Part shown: piece by piece, positions 23,408 to 31,664 of the stretch
Layout: each line of letters opens with the position of its first letter
How positions within the stretch are numbered: the stretch's first letter is position 1
From: Mycobacterium europaeum
GTDB taxonomy: Bacteria; Actinomycetota; Actinomycetes; Mycobacteriales; Mycobacteriaceae
Length of the DNA stretch: 64,000 bases
Reading direction: 5' to 3'
Assembly (NCBI RefSeq): GCF_002102155.1
Contig: NZ_LQOU01000016.1
Coordinates: forward strand, 124,001-188,000
Made by a program: the position numbers and the translations under genes
The notes under the pieces: generated by a model
What the model saw: the letters and a program-made list of their open reading frames with translations, nothing else
Told to the model about the DNA's origin: nothing
Database searches by the model: none

Positions 23408-26209
23408 ATGGCGACCCAAGACTGTGCTTCTCCGGTTCTGGCCTTGGTGCGCGGTCTCGTCGAGGAGGTTCACCCGCAGGCCGCGCCGCCTCGGGTGACG
23501 CTTGACAGCCCTTTCGACGCGCTCGGCATCGGCAGCCTGGAGCTGGCGGAATTGTTGTCGCGTGTCCAGGACAAATTCGGGGTGGCGCTGCCGCCCCATA
23601 TCCTGGCCAGCGCGGAGACACCGCGCGACCTGGTGGCGGCCCTCAACCCGGCCCTGGCGCACGGCCGCCCGGCGGTGCGAACGGGCCGCGGTGTCGTTTC
23701 GCTGCCGGCCACCGCGCCGCCCGCCTCGACGCCGGAGTCCGCGCAGAGCCTCAACGACATGCTCAACTGGCACGTCGGCGCCACGCCCGACCGGATCCAC
23801 CTCCGCATCCTCGACGACGCCGGCGACCCCGCCAACAACTCCGACATGAGCTATGGCGCCCTGCATCGGGAGGCGGCCGCCGTAGCCGCCGGGCTGGTCG
23901 CACACGATGTGGTGCCGGGCGAAGCGGTCGCCATCATGTTGCCCACCTCTCGGGCGTATTTCGTGACCTTCGCCGGCGTGGTCCTCGTCGGTGCCGTGCC
24001 CGTCCCGGTCTATCCACCGGCGCGCCCCTCCCAACTCCCGGATCACCTGCGCCGCACCGCCGGCATTCTCAGCAACGCCCGTGCCACGATGCTCGTCACG
24101 GTCCCCGAGGCCGTCACCCTCGGTCACCTGCTGCGCTCGAATGTCGAAAGCCTGCGTCATGTCGTCGTCCCCGAATCCCTCACGCGCGCAGGCGAAGGCG
24201 CGACACCACCCCTTCCCCGGCCGCGGTCCGAGGACCTCGCGCTGTTGCAGTACACCTCCGGCAGCACCGGGCAGCCCAAAGGGGTCGCACTGACGCACCG
24301 CAACCTGCTCGCCAACATCCGGGTGATGGGTCAGGCCGCCGGGGCGACCGGATCGGACACGTTCGTCAGCTGGCTGCCGCTCTACCACGACATGGGCCTG
24401 ATCGGTGCGTGGCTCGGTTGCATGTACTTCGGTGTGCCGCTGGTGGTGATGAGCCCGCAGGCCTTCCTGATCCGCCCGTCGCGCTGGCTCTGGGCGATTC
24501 ATGCCAACCGCGCCACCATGTCGGCAGGCCCGAACTTCGCCTACGAACTCTGCCTCTCGAAGATTCGCGACGACGAGATCGAGGGACTGGACCTCAGCAG
24601 CTGGCGTTTGGCCTACAACGGCGCCGAGCCGGTGAGCGCTGACACCATCGAGCGCTTCGGTGATCGCTTCGCCCCGTATGGCTTTCGCAGGGAAGCGATC
24701 ACCCCGGTGTATGGGCTGGCGGAGTCGTCGGTGGGGCTGGCGTTCCCGCCGTTGGGCCGCGGTCCGGTGATCGACCGGATTCGACGAGATGTTTTCGCAA
24801 GGTCCGGACAGGCCGAGCCCGCCAGGCCCGGGGAGCGCGACCTCCGATTCGTCGCCTGCGGCCGGCCCCTGCCGGGACATGAAATCCGCATCGTCGACGC
24901 CGCCGGCAACGAATTGGGTGATCGCCGCGAAGGCCGCATCGAGTTTCGCGGACCGTCGGCGACCGCGGGCTACTTCAACAACCCGGCGGCGACGCGTGCG
25001 CTGTTCCGCGACGACTGGCTCGACACCGGCGATCTCGGGTACACGGTCGAAGCCGACGTCTACGTGACCGGCCGGATCAAGGACATGATCATCCGGGCCG
25101 GACGCAACTTGCACCCCGCGGAACTGGAAGAAGCGGTGGGTGACATCAAGGGGGTCCGCAAGGGCTGCGTGGCGGTGTTCGCCTCGCCCGATCCCTCCGG
25201 TGGCCCCGAGCGACTCGTCGTCATGGCCGAGACGCGGGTGCTCCGAGACGACGCACGCGCCGCGTTACGCTCCGAAATCGTGGCAACCACAGTCGATCTG
25301 CTGGGGGTGGCGCCCGACGATGTGGTGCTGGCGCCGCCGCGCACGGTTCTGAAGACATCCAGCGGCAAGATCCGGCGGTCTGCCAGCCGGACCCTCTATC
25401 AGGCCGGCAAGATCGGCGCGCGACCGCGCGCGCTGTGGTGGGAATTGGCCCGGCTCCGCTTCCGCGGCGCGGCACCGTCGCTGCGCCGCGCCCGGCGCGC
25501 GGCGGGGGACGTGGCCTTCGCCGGCTACGCGTGGGCGGTGTACACAATCCTCGGGTTGTCGGTCGCGGTTTTATTGCTGGTGCTCCCACGCGCGCGGTGG
25601 CGGTGGCGGGTGGCGCGGGCCGCGGTCCGGCTGCTGGCCCGTCTCACGGGAACCGCGATCACCGTGCACGGCCTCGACCACCTTCCCTCGGGCACGTCTA
25701 TCGCGGTGGCCAACCACCCCAGCTGGATCGATCCGTTGGCGCTGGCTGCCGTCATGCCGCAGTCGTTTCTGTTCGTCGCCGCCGAAGTGCTTGAGCACCA
25801 AGGGATCAACGGATTCGTGCTGAGGCGGCTGGGCCACCAGTTCGTCGAGCGCCACGAGCGCGAACACGGCGTCGCGGACGCGGACCGGCTGGCCGGCCTG
25901 GTGCGTGCCGGCCAATCGCTCGTCATCTTCCCCGAAGGCCGCCTGGCCCGCGCACCCGGCTTGCGGCCGTTTCACATGGGTGCCTTCGTGGTGGCCGCCC
26001 AAACCGGGGTGCCTGTCGCCCCGGTGGCTATTCGCGGGACCCGGACCGTACTTCGTCCAGAGCACCACTTCCCGCGACGCGGGGCCATCGACATCACCGT
26101 CGGAGAGCCGATCAACCCCTCCGGGAACAGCTGGACGGCGGCCGTCGAATTACAGCGCGCCGTGCGAGAGGCCGTCCTGCGGCTGTCCGGGGAGCCGGAC
26201 GTCGAATGA
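23408..26209 (+). CDS. ACP-acyl-AMP ligase-PlsC acyltransferase fusion
   Basis: Three-domain protein of 933 residues. Residues 10-80 form an acyl-carrier domain with DALGIGSLEL (Ser43 as phosphopantetheine site). Residues 115-680 form a fatty acyl-AMP ligase with YTSGSTGQPKG (282-292), YGLAESSVG, DTGDLGY and a C-terminal KTSSGKIRRS. After two hydrophobic stretches, residues 745-925 form a PlsC-type acyltransferase with NHPSWID (769-775) and FPEGR (841-845). It could activate a fatty acid, hold it on its own carrier and transfer it to a glycerol- or lyso-lipid. E. coli Aas joins the last two activities in the opposite order. No DosR-like box is evident upstream. Confidence 0.85.
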   Translation: MATQDCASPVLALVRGLVEEVHPQAAPPRVTLDSPFDALGIGSLELAELLSRVQDKFGVALPPHILASAETPRDLVAALNPALAHGRPAVRTGRGVVSLPATAPPASTPESAQSLNDMLNWHVGATPDRIHLRILDDAGDPANNSDMSYGALHREAAAVAAGLVAHDVVPGEAVAIMLPTSRAYFVTFAGVVLVGAVPVPVYPPARPSQLPDHLRRTAGILSNARATMLVTVPEAVTLGHLLRSNVESLRHVVVPESLTRAGEGATPPLPRPRSEDLALLQYTSGSTGQPKGVALTHRNLLANIRVMGQAAGATGSDTFVSWLPLYHDMGLIGAWLGCMYFGVPLVVMSPQAFLIRPSRWLWAIHANRATMSAGPNFAYELCLSKIRDDEIEGLDLSSWRLAYNGAEPVSADTIERFGDRFAPYGFRREAITPVYGLAESSVGLAFPPLGRGPVIDRIRRDVFARSGQAEPARPGERDLRFVACGRPLPGHEIRIVDAAGNELGDRREGRIEFRGPSATAGYFNNPAATRALFRDDWLDTGDLGYTVEADVYVTGRIKDMIIRAGRNLHPAELEEAVGDIKGVRKGCVAVFASPDPSGGPERLVVMAETRVLRDDARAALRSEIVATTVDLLGVAPDDVVLAPPRTVLKTSSGKIRRSASRTLYQAGKIGARPRALWWELARLRFRGAAPSLRRARRAAGDVAFAGYAWAVYTILGLSVAVLLLVLPRARWRWRVARAAVRLLARLTGTAITVHGLDHLPSGTSIAVANHPSWIDPLALAAVMPQSFLFVAAEVLEHQGINGFVLRRLGHQFVERHEREHGVADADRLAGLVRAGQSLVIFPEGRLARAPGLRPFHMGAFVVAAQTGVPVAPVAIRGTRTVLRPEHHFPRRGAIDITVGEPINPSGNSWTAAVELQRAVREAVLRLSGEPDVE

Positions 26210-26233
26210 CCGGACAGCCGTGGCGTCGAGGTT

Positions 26234-26503
26234 TTACTCGCCGTGCTTGCTGACGGCCTGACCGGCGCTTCGGATCACGTTCCGGAAGAACTCGATGCGC
26301 GCGGTGACCAACTCGTCGGCCAGGTCCAGGGCGGCGTCGACGACGGTCTTGCGTCGTGACTGTTCGGGCAGCACCGGACTGATCTGGTCGACGAACTTGC
26401 GGACCGCCTCGATCGCTTGCTTGCGGCCGTTCTCGACCGATTCCAGCACGTCGTCGGAGAGCTCGGCCCAGCGCGGCTCGGTCTTTTGCGGTGCCTCTGG
26501 CAT
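26234..26503 (-). CDS. Small helical protein, possibly phasin-like
   Basis: Protein of 89 residues, almost entirely helical and amphipathic: EAVRKFVDQISPVLPEQS followed by DLADELVTARIEFFRNVIRS. It has no membrane segment and no cysteine. The composition recalls phasins, which coat storage granules, and the next operon encodes a triacylglycerol-synthase-type enzyme. This is suggestive only, since no family match can be proven by eye. It is divergent from the alpha/beta hydrolase gene, and the shared 210-bp region holds two or three DosR-box-like sites. Confidence 0.6.
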   Translation of the reverse strand: MPEAPQKTEPRWAELSDDVLESVENGRKQAIEAVRKFVDQISPVLPEQSRRKTVVDAALDLADELVTARIEFFRNVIRSAGQAVSKHGE

Positions 26504-26570
26504 GATTCCCCACTCCTTAGGTCATAGCTGCATGTGCGGGTCCGACGTTGCGAGGCCCGGGCGCCCGGCG

Positions 26571-26590
26571 CGAGAGACGAAAGACCCTTC
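26571..26590. promoter_or_regulatory. Weak DosR-box-like site near helical-protein gene
   Basis: CGAGAGACGAAAGACCCTTC matches the consensus at about 11 of 20 positions. It lies 68 bp upstream of the minus-strand gene start at 26503. Confidence 0.35.
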
Positions 26591-26660
26591 GCGCCCGGTC
26601 AGATGACCCCGGCCGGTGCGCGTGCCGTCGGTCTGCCTTCCAAGGACTTTCGCGGCCGTG

Positions 26661-26680
26661 ACCGGGCCGTAAGTCCCTAA
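26661..26680 (-). promoter_or_regulatory. DosR-box-like site upstream of hydrolase-DGAT operon
   Basis: Read on the minus strand, TTAGGGACTTACGGCCCGGT matches the DosR consensus at about 15 of 20 positions. It ends 33 bp before the hydrolase start at 26714. A second, weaker half-site (AAGGACTTTCG, about 26642-26652) lies roughly two helical turns upstream, like the tandem boxes of known DosR promoters. Confidence 0.6.
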
Positions 26681-26713
26681 CACGCCGATTTGCGCGCCTG
26701 CTAACTTGCCATC

Positions 26714-27964
26714 ATGGCGGTATCGACCAACGGCGGAGCTCCCCGGCGCGGCCCGTTGCCTTTGAACGCGCCCGGGGGCGTCGGCTTGGGCAGCGCCGTC
26801 AAACCGTTCACCAGCACCGGTCGGTACGTCGCCGAGTCATGGCGCGACTACCTCAGCCAGGGGCCCGACGAGCTTCCGATCGCGCGGCCCACCCTCGCCC
26901 TGGCGGCACAGGCGTTTCGCGACGAGGTCGTCCTGCTGGGCCTGAAGGCGCGACGCCCGGTCAGCCGCCCCGAGGAGTTCGAACGGATCACCAGCGAGGT
27001 GGTCGCGGGGCTGAAGTTCTACGGCGACCGTGGATGGCTCGACAACCCCAAGAGATTCTTCGGTGCCCCGCCGCCGCTTTCGGACGTCACCGTGCGAAAG
27101 GTCAAAAAGGGCAAGCGTTCCTACTACCGCATGTCCTTCGACAGCGGATACCTGCCCCGGCCGGGCGAACCGGGCGCGGACCGGTGGATGAGCTACACCG
27201 CAAACAACCGCGAATACGCCCTGCTGCTTCGCCATCCGCAACCACGGCCGTGGTTGGTGTGCATCCACGGAACTGAAATGGGCCGAGCCGCTTTGGATCT
27301 CGCTCTGTTCCGGTCCTGGCGGTTGCACGAAGATCTCGGTTTGAACGTCGTCATGCCGGTCCTGCCGATGCACGGCCCGCGCGCCAGGGGCCTCCCGAAA
27401 GGCGCGGTCTTTCCCGGGGAGGACGTCCTCGACGACGTGCACGCGACCGGGCAGGCGGTATGGGACATCCGGCGGTTGCTGTCCTGGATACGCCGGCAAG
27501 AGCCCGAATCGCAGATCGGGCTGAACGGTTTGTCGCTGGGTGGCTACATCACCGCGCTGGTTGCCAGCCTCGAACCCGGGCTGACGTGCGCAATCCTCGG
27601 TGTCCCGGTCGCAGACCTGGTCGGCCTGCTGAGCCGGCACTCCGGGCTCGCCCCCGGCGATCCCCGCCGGCAGACGATCGAACTCGCCGAGCCCATCGGA
27701 CGGATGACGTCGCCCCTGTCACTGGCGCCGCTCGTGCCGATGCCCGGCCGCTTCATCTACGCGGGCGTCGCCGATCAGGTGGTGCATCCCCGGGAGCAGG
27801 TCATCCGCCTCTGGGAACACTGGGGCAAACCCGAAATCGTGTGGTACCGCGGCGGGCACACCGGATTCTTCCGCGCGCGACCGGTGCAGCGGTTCGTCGA
27901 AGCGGCGTTGCAGCAGTCGGGTCTGTTGAACAGCGCCGTCGACCAGCGCGACCGCCCCGCTTAA
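26714..27964 (+). CDS. Alpha/beta hydrolase
   Basis: Protein of 416 residues. After an N-terminal helical region of about 170 residues comes an alpha/beta-hydrolase core with CIHGTEMG (oxyanion region), the nucleophile elbow LNGLSLGGYITAL, and a likely acid/His pair in GVADQVVHP and YRGGHTGFF. There is no signal peptide, so it acts in the cytosol or at lipid inclusions. It is 17 bp upstream of the WS/DGAT gene and shares its promoter, which carries a DosR-like box. A lipase or esterase acting on stored lipid is a reasonable guess; the substrate is not known. Confidence 0.8.
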   Translation: MAVSTNGGAPRRGPLPLNAPGGVGLGSAVKPFTSTGRYVAESWRDYLSQGPDELPIARPTLALAAQAFRDEVVLLGLKARRPVSRPEEFERITSEVVAGLKFYGDRGWLDNPKRFFGAPPPLSDVTVRKVKKGKRSYYRMSFDSGYLPRPGEPGADRWMSYTANNREYALLLRHPQPRPWLVCIHGTEMGRAALDLALFRSWRLHEDLGLNVVMPVLPMHGPRARGLPKGAVFPGEDVLDDVHATGQAVWDIRRLLSWIRRQEPESQIGLNGLSLGGYITALVASLEPGLTCAILGVPVADLVGLLSRHSGLAPGDPRRQTIELAEPIGRMTSPLSLAPLVPMPGRFIYAGVADQVVHPREQVIRLWEHWGKPEIVWYRGGHTGFFRARPVQRFVEAALQQSGLLNSAVDQRDRPA

Positions 27965-27981
27965 CCGCGAGAGGTTCGGCG

Positions 27982-29379
27982 ATGAATCTGCTGGATCCGC
28001 TCGACGCGGCGATGATGACCGCGGAATGGGTGTCCAACCCGATGCACGTCGGTGCCGTGCTGATCCTTTCGCCGCCCGGCGACGCCGGGCCCGACTACGT
28101 CGACGAGCTGCATCGAACGACACTGGCCGGCAACGGTTCGATCGATCCGCGACTGCGCAAGTACCCGCATCGCGGTGTCGACACCGGTGGCATGTGGGTC
28201 TGGCGGCACATGGATCCGGTCGACGTGAGCCGGCATTGCCAGCGGCGCACGGTTTCCGGTCAAGGTCTGTGGCGGCTGATCGGCGAGTTGGACGCGCTCG
28301 GCCTCGACCCCGCACGGCCGATGTGGATGTCGTATCTGATCGACGGCCTCGACAGGGGCCGGTTCGCCTTTTACATCAAGGTGCATCACACCGTCGTCGA
28401 CGGGGTGGCCGGCTTCCGAATGATCACCGATGCGCTGAGCGACAACCCGGATCGGCGCTCGATGCCACCGTTTTACGCCGACTCCCGCGGCGAGCCCACG
28501 GGGTCGACGGCGACGGGCGGGCTGATCTCCCGGTTGCTGTCGCCGATACGGTCGCTCACCGGCGCCGCCGCCTCGGGTGCGGGGCTGGTCGGGCGGGTGG
28601 CCACCGGCGAGATCGCCACCGTGCTGGACGCCCTGGTCGGGCACACCACCGCGTTGCCCCTGGGGGCGCCCTACACCCGGTTCAACGGCCGCCTCGGCCC
28701 CGAGCGTGCGGTCGCCGCGGGCAGCTGGGCAAACGACCGCATCCACGCCGTGCGGCAGGCGGCCGGCGTGACCGTCAACGACGTCCTGACCGCGATGGCC
28801 GCCGGGGTTGTCCGCCGCTGGTTACGGGACAGGGGGGAGCTGCCCAAGCGGTCGCTGGTGGCGGCCTGCCCCATCACGGTGCGCGAGCGCGAGCAGGAAA
28901 TGCCAGACGATCGGCATGCCAACAGGTTCGGGCTCTGGATGTGCCCGCTGGGCACCGACCTGGACGACCCGCTGGCCCGACTGAACGCGATCCACCGATC
29001 AATGTCGGAGGGAAAGCGCTGGGTGGCCAAACGGGGAGCGGCGGCGTCACTGCTGACGAACGCCGGAAGCATCGCGACCACGGCGATCGGCCCGCTGCTG
29101 CCGTTCGCGCCGAAGATCCGGACCGGGTACAACCTGCCGATCTCGCACGTCCGCGGCCCGGCTGCGGAAATGTATTGGAACGGCGCGCGAATCGAGGAAA
29201 TGTATCCGGTTTCGACGGTCTACGACGGCCACGGGCTCAACATCACGACGTGCTCATACGCCGACCGGGTCGGCTTCGGCTTCGCCGCCGGCCGCGACGT
29301 GGTGCCCGATATCGAGACGCTGGTACCTCTGACCGAGCAGTCGCTGGCCGAGCTGGAGGATGCCCTGGGGGCCGCCTGA
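27982..29379 (+). CDS. WS/DGAT-family O-acyltransferase
   Basis: Wax ester synthase/diacylglycerol acyltransferase of 465 residues. The active-site motif HHTVVDG is at residues 135-141, and the family features YNLPISHVRGP and VYPVSTVYDG-type sequence are near the C-terminus (read here as MYPVSTVYDGHGLNIT). It esterifies an alcohol or diacylglycerol with acyl-CoA and builds storage lipid at the membrane. Its N-terminus (MNLLDPLDAAMMTAEW) is unlike Tgs1 (Rv3130c), so I do not use that name. Co-transcription with the hydrolase and the box upstream suggest induction in dormancy. Confidence 0.87.
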   Translation: MNLLDPLDAAMMTAEWVSNPMHVGAVLILSPPGDAGPDYVDELHRTTLAGNGSIDPRLRKYPHRGVDTGGMWVWRHMDPVDVSRHCQRRTVSGQGLWRLIGELDALGLDPARPMWMSYLIDGLDRGRFAFYIKVHHTVVDGVAGFRMITDALSDNPDRRSMPPFYADSRGEPTGSTATGGLISRLLSPIRSLTGAAASGAGLVGRVATGEIATVLDALVGHTTALPLGAPYTRFNGRLGPERAVAAGSWANDRIHAVRQAAGVTVNDVLTAMAAGVVRRWLRDRGELPKRSLVAACPITVREREQEMPDDRHANRFGLWMCPLGTDLDDPLARLNAIHRSMSEGKRWVAKRGAAASLLTNAGSIATTAIGPLLPFAPKIRTGYNLPISHVRGPAAEMYWNGARIEEMYPVSTVYDGHGLNITTCSYADRVGFGFAAGRDVVPDIETLVPLTEQSLAELEDALGAA

Positions 29380-29423
29380 CCGCGGCGGCACCGTGATGCG
29401 CCCGGGCCATTCGTCGAGGCCGA

Positions 29424-29443
29424 ACGGGGACGAACGGCCCTAG
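29424..29443. promoter_or_regulatory. DosR-box-like site upstream of HAD-ATPase gene
   Basis: ACGGGGACGAACGGCCCTAG matches the consensus at about 13 of 20 positions and ends 93 bp before the start at 29537. It is almost the same sequence as the site at 34352-34371. Confidence 0.55.
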
Positions 29444-29536
29444 AAGGTTACAGGCGACGGGCCATACGTTCAGCATGGCATCGGAAGATCCGATGCCCCG
29501 GCACGAAACATTCGGATTGCAAACCGGCGAATACAG

Positions 29537-31207
29537 ATGGGCGGGGCTGTGGCGTTTTTCAAGGTGGTCGCAGCCGACTTCGACGGCACCCTCACGTCGG
29601 GCGGCAAACTGGACCCGGAGGTCCTGCGGGCGATCGACCGGGCGCGCAGCGATGGCTTGGCGATCGTGGTCGTCACCGGCCGCATCGGGGCCGAATTGCA
29701 CGCCGAGTTCCCCCAGTTGGCCGGCCACGTCGACGCGCTGGTGCTCGAGAACGGCGCCGTGGTGTCGTTCGACGGGGAGGCCAGGGCGCTCGCACCTGCG
29801 GTGGGTCCGGAGCTGGACAAAGCGCTCACCGAGCGGGGGATCCCGTTCCGGCGGGGCCAGGTGCTGGTGGCCGTCGACGGTGAGCACGTTGCGGCCGTCG
29901 GTGAGGTGATCGGTGAGCTGGAAATGGACTACCAGCTGATCCGAAATCGCGCCGCCCTGATGGTGTTGCCGGCGGGGATCACCAAGGGCACCGGCTTGAC
30001 CGCGCTCCTGGAAACCATGAACCTGTCGCCACACAACACGGTGGCGGTGGGCGACGCGGAAAACGATCTGTCGTTGCTCGGTGTGGCCGAGGTCGGTGCG
30101 GCGGTCGCCAACGCCGTCTCGTCGCTTCGGCGATCCGCCGACGTGGTGCTGGACGAGCCGGGTGCGGCCGGTGTGGCCGGGCTGCTGAACAGCCCATATC
30201 TCTCTGGGGCGGAACGGTTCTGCCCGTCGCGCCACTGGCTCGAGATCGGAGCGTTCGAGGACGCAACCCCCACCAGATTGCCGGGGAGCCAGGCACGGAT
30301 CCTGGTCACCGGGCCGGCCGCGTCGGGAAAGAGCTACCTCGTCGGCCTGATGGCGGAGCGATGGATCTCGGCCGGCTACTGCGTTCTCGTCATCGACCCC
30401 GAGGGGGATCACCTGCAGCTGCAGCAACTCGGCCATGTGCAGGTCGTCGACGCCGGTCATCACCTGCCCGAACCCGCCGAGTTGGTCGACGCCCTGCGGC
30501 CCAATTCCGGCATGGTGGTCGATCTGTCCGGACTGGCCGAGCCGGGCAAGACCGACTACGTGCACCGACTTCGGGCGACCGCTGAGGCGCACCGCGAACA
30601 CTACGGCTTCCCGCACTGGGTGGTCTACGACGAGGCCCACCTCCTGGGCATCGGAGAGGAAGCGCATTGGGCGCGCCGCGGCGGCTACGTCCTGTGCTCG
30701 TTCGTCCCGGCGTCGTTGCCCGCCCACGAGGCCGACAGCAGCGACGTCGTGCTGACGCTCACCAGGTCCGACACCGCTACAGACCTCGCCTCGCGGCGCC
30801 GGGCCACCATCCGATTCGGCTCGGGGCCACCCCGCGAATTCACCATCGGGGAACGCCACACCAGGCACGTCCGGCACCGCCACAAATACGCCGATATCCA
30901 CCTTCCGGCGGAGCGGCGGTTCTACTTCCACAGCACCGACGGTCTGCCGATCGCACCGGCCGCAACGATGCACGACTTCACCGTTGCGTTGCGGCACCTC
31001 GACCAACAAGCGCTCGAATACCATCTTGAACGGGGCGACTTCTCCCACTGGCTGGAAGGCACCATCGCCGACAAGGAGCTCGCGGCGCGGGTGGCGGCCT
31101 GGGAGGACGACCTGGAAGCCCGTCGCGCCGCCGACCTGGAACGCATACGCCAACAACTGGTGGAAGCGGTCGAGAAGCGTTACCTGCCTTGGCAAGAACG
31201 CCACTGA
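29537..31207 (+). CDS. HAD phosphatase-HerA-like ATPase fusion
   Basis: Protein of 556 residues with three parts. Residues 8-215 are a Cof-type (IIB) HAD hydrolase: DFDGTLT (14-20), Lys150, GDAEND (172-177). Residues 225-470 are a P-loop ATPase with Walker A GPAASGKSY (259-267), VIDPEGDH and Walker B VVYDEAH (362-368), similar to HerA/DUF853 ATPases. The C-terminal 90 residues (HDFTVALRHLDQQALEYHLERGD onward) resemble the DUF5752 module, with a coiled end. The combination suggests a nucleotide-driven phosphatase of unknown substrate. The ATG at 29537 is used; a GTG at 29549 has a better GGGCGGGGCT ribosome site. Confidence 0.78.
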   Translation: MGGAVAFFKVVAADFDGTLTSGGKLDPEVLRAIDRARSDGLAIVVVTGRIGAELHAEFPQLAGHVDALVLENGAVVSFDGEARALAPAVGPELDKALTERGIPFRRGQVLVAVDGEHVAAVGEVIGELEMDYQLIRNRAALMVLPAGITKGTGLTALLETMNLSPHNTVAVGDAENDLSLLGVAEVGAAVANAVSSLRRSADVVLDEPGAAGVAGLLNSPYLSGAERFCPSRHWLEIGAFEDATPTRLPGSQARILVTGPAASGKSYLVGLMAERWISAGYCVLVIDPEGDHLQLQQLGHVQVVDAGHHLPEPAELVDALRPNSGMVVDLSGLAEPGKTDYVHRLRATAEAHREHYGFPHWVVYDEAHLLGIGEEAHWARRGGYVLCSFVPASLPAHEADSSDVVLTLTRSDTATDLASRRRATIRFGSGPPREFTIGERHTRHVRHRHKYADIHLPAERRFYFHSTDGLPIAPAATMHDFTVALRHLDQQALEYHLERGDFSHWLEGTIADKELAARVAAWEDDLEARRAADLERIRQQLVEAVEKRYLPWQERH

Positions 31208-31250
31208 GCCCGGTGCGGGCCGACCCCAGGTGGCGTGTTGCGGGAAGTGA

Positions 31251-31490
31251 TCAGCCTCGCGCCAACCGCGAGGCGCGGCCGACGTGGACCATGATGCGTT
31301 CCAGGACGGTATTGGACAGGTCGCCGTCGTCGGCAACGCGAGACAGCCCGCGGCGCCGCAGGAACGTGTCGAGGCGTCGATCGGGGGACCAGTCGGCATA
31401 AATCGGGCCGAGATACCGCGACTGCAGGAATTCCGAAGCCAGGGCGTCCACGTCAGAGTCGGTCAACAACATCGTCGGGCTATTACCCAT
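31251..31490 (-). CDS. Small unknown protein beside hspX
   Basis: Protein of 79 residues, soluble, mixed charge, with the central phrase DALASEFLQSRYLGPIYADW and a helical end (NTVLERIMVHVGRASRLARG). No family recognised. I placed the start at the ATG at 31490 because a box-like sequence (31578-31597) then lies 88 bp upstream; a longer in-frame extension to 31622 would run through that box. It is convergent with the HAD-ATPase gene and lies downstream of hspX on the same strand. Confidence 0.6.
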   Translation of the reverse strand: MGNSPTMLLTDSDVDALASEFLQSRYLGPIYADWSPDRRLDTFLRRRGLSRVADDGDLSNTVLERIMVHVGRASRLARG

Positions 31491-31577
31491 AGCCGTGATG
31501 CTCCTTTGTTCAGCCGCAAATCGCACCAGCAAAATTACGTCAGACGTCACCATTATTGCGTCACGCGCCGATTGCGG

Positions 31578-31597
31578 ATAGGGCCCAAAGTCATCAC
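31578..31597. promoter_or_regulatory. DosR-box-like site upstream of small gene
   Basis: ATAGGGCCCAAAGTCATCAC matches the DosR consensus at about 13 of 20 positions, 88 bp upstream of the start at 31490. It sits between this gene and the hspX terminator hairpin, so the small gene probably has its own promoter. Confidence 0.45.
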
Positions 31598-31625
31598 CGG
31601 AATCCGCCTGCGCTATCGCCATGCG

Positions 31626-31651
31626 GGGCCCGGGCGACGCTGCCCGGGCCC
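31626..31651 (-). terminator. Hairpin downstream of hspX
   Basis: A perfect 10-bp stem (31626-31635 with 31642-31651) with a 6-base loop begins 13 bp beyond the hspX stop codon. There is no T-run. A terminator is likely, so hspX would be monocistronic. Confidence 0.6.
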
Positions 31652-31664
31652 ACGCTTCAGCCGG

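Noticed and set aside
23294..25114. Long open frame antisense to the ACP-ligase-acyltransferase gene
   Set aside because: Composition is typical of a GC-shadow frame, and the sense strand has intact adenylation and carrier motifs.
27982..29379. WS/DGAT gene as tgs1 (Rv3130c)
   Set aside because: The N-terminus and the surroundings of the active site differ clearly from the Tgs1 sequence I recall; only the family call is kept.
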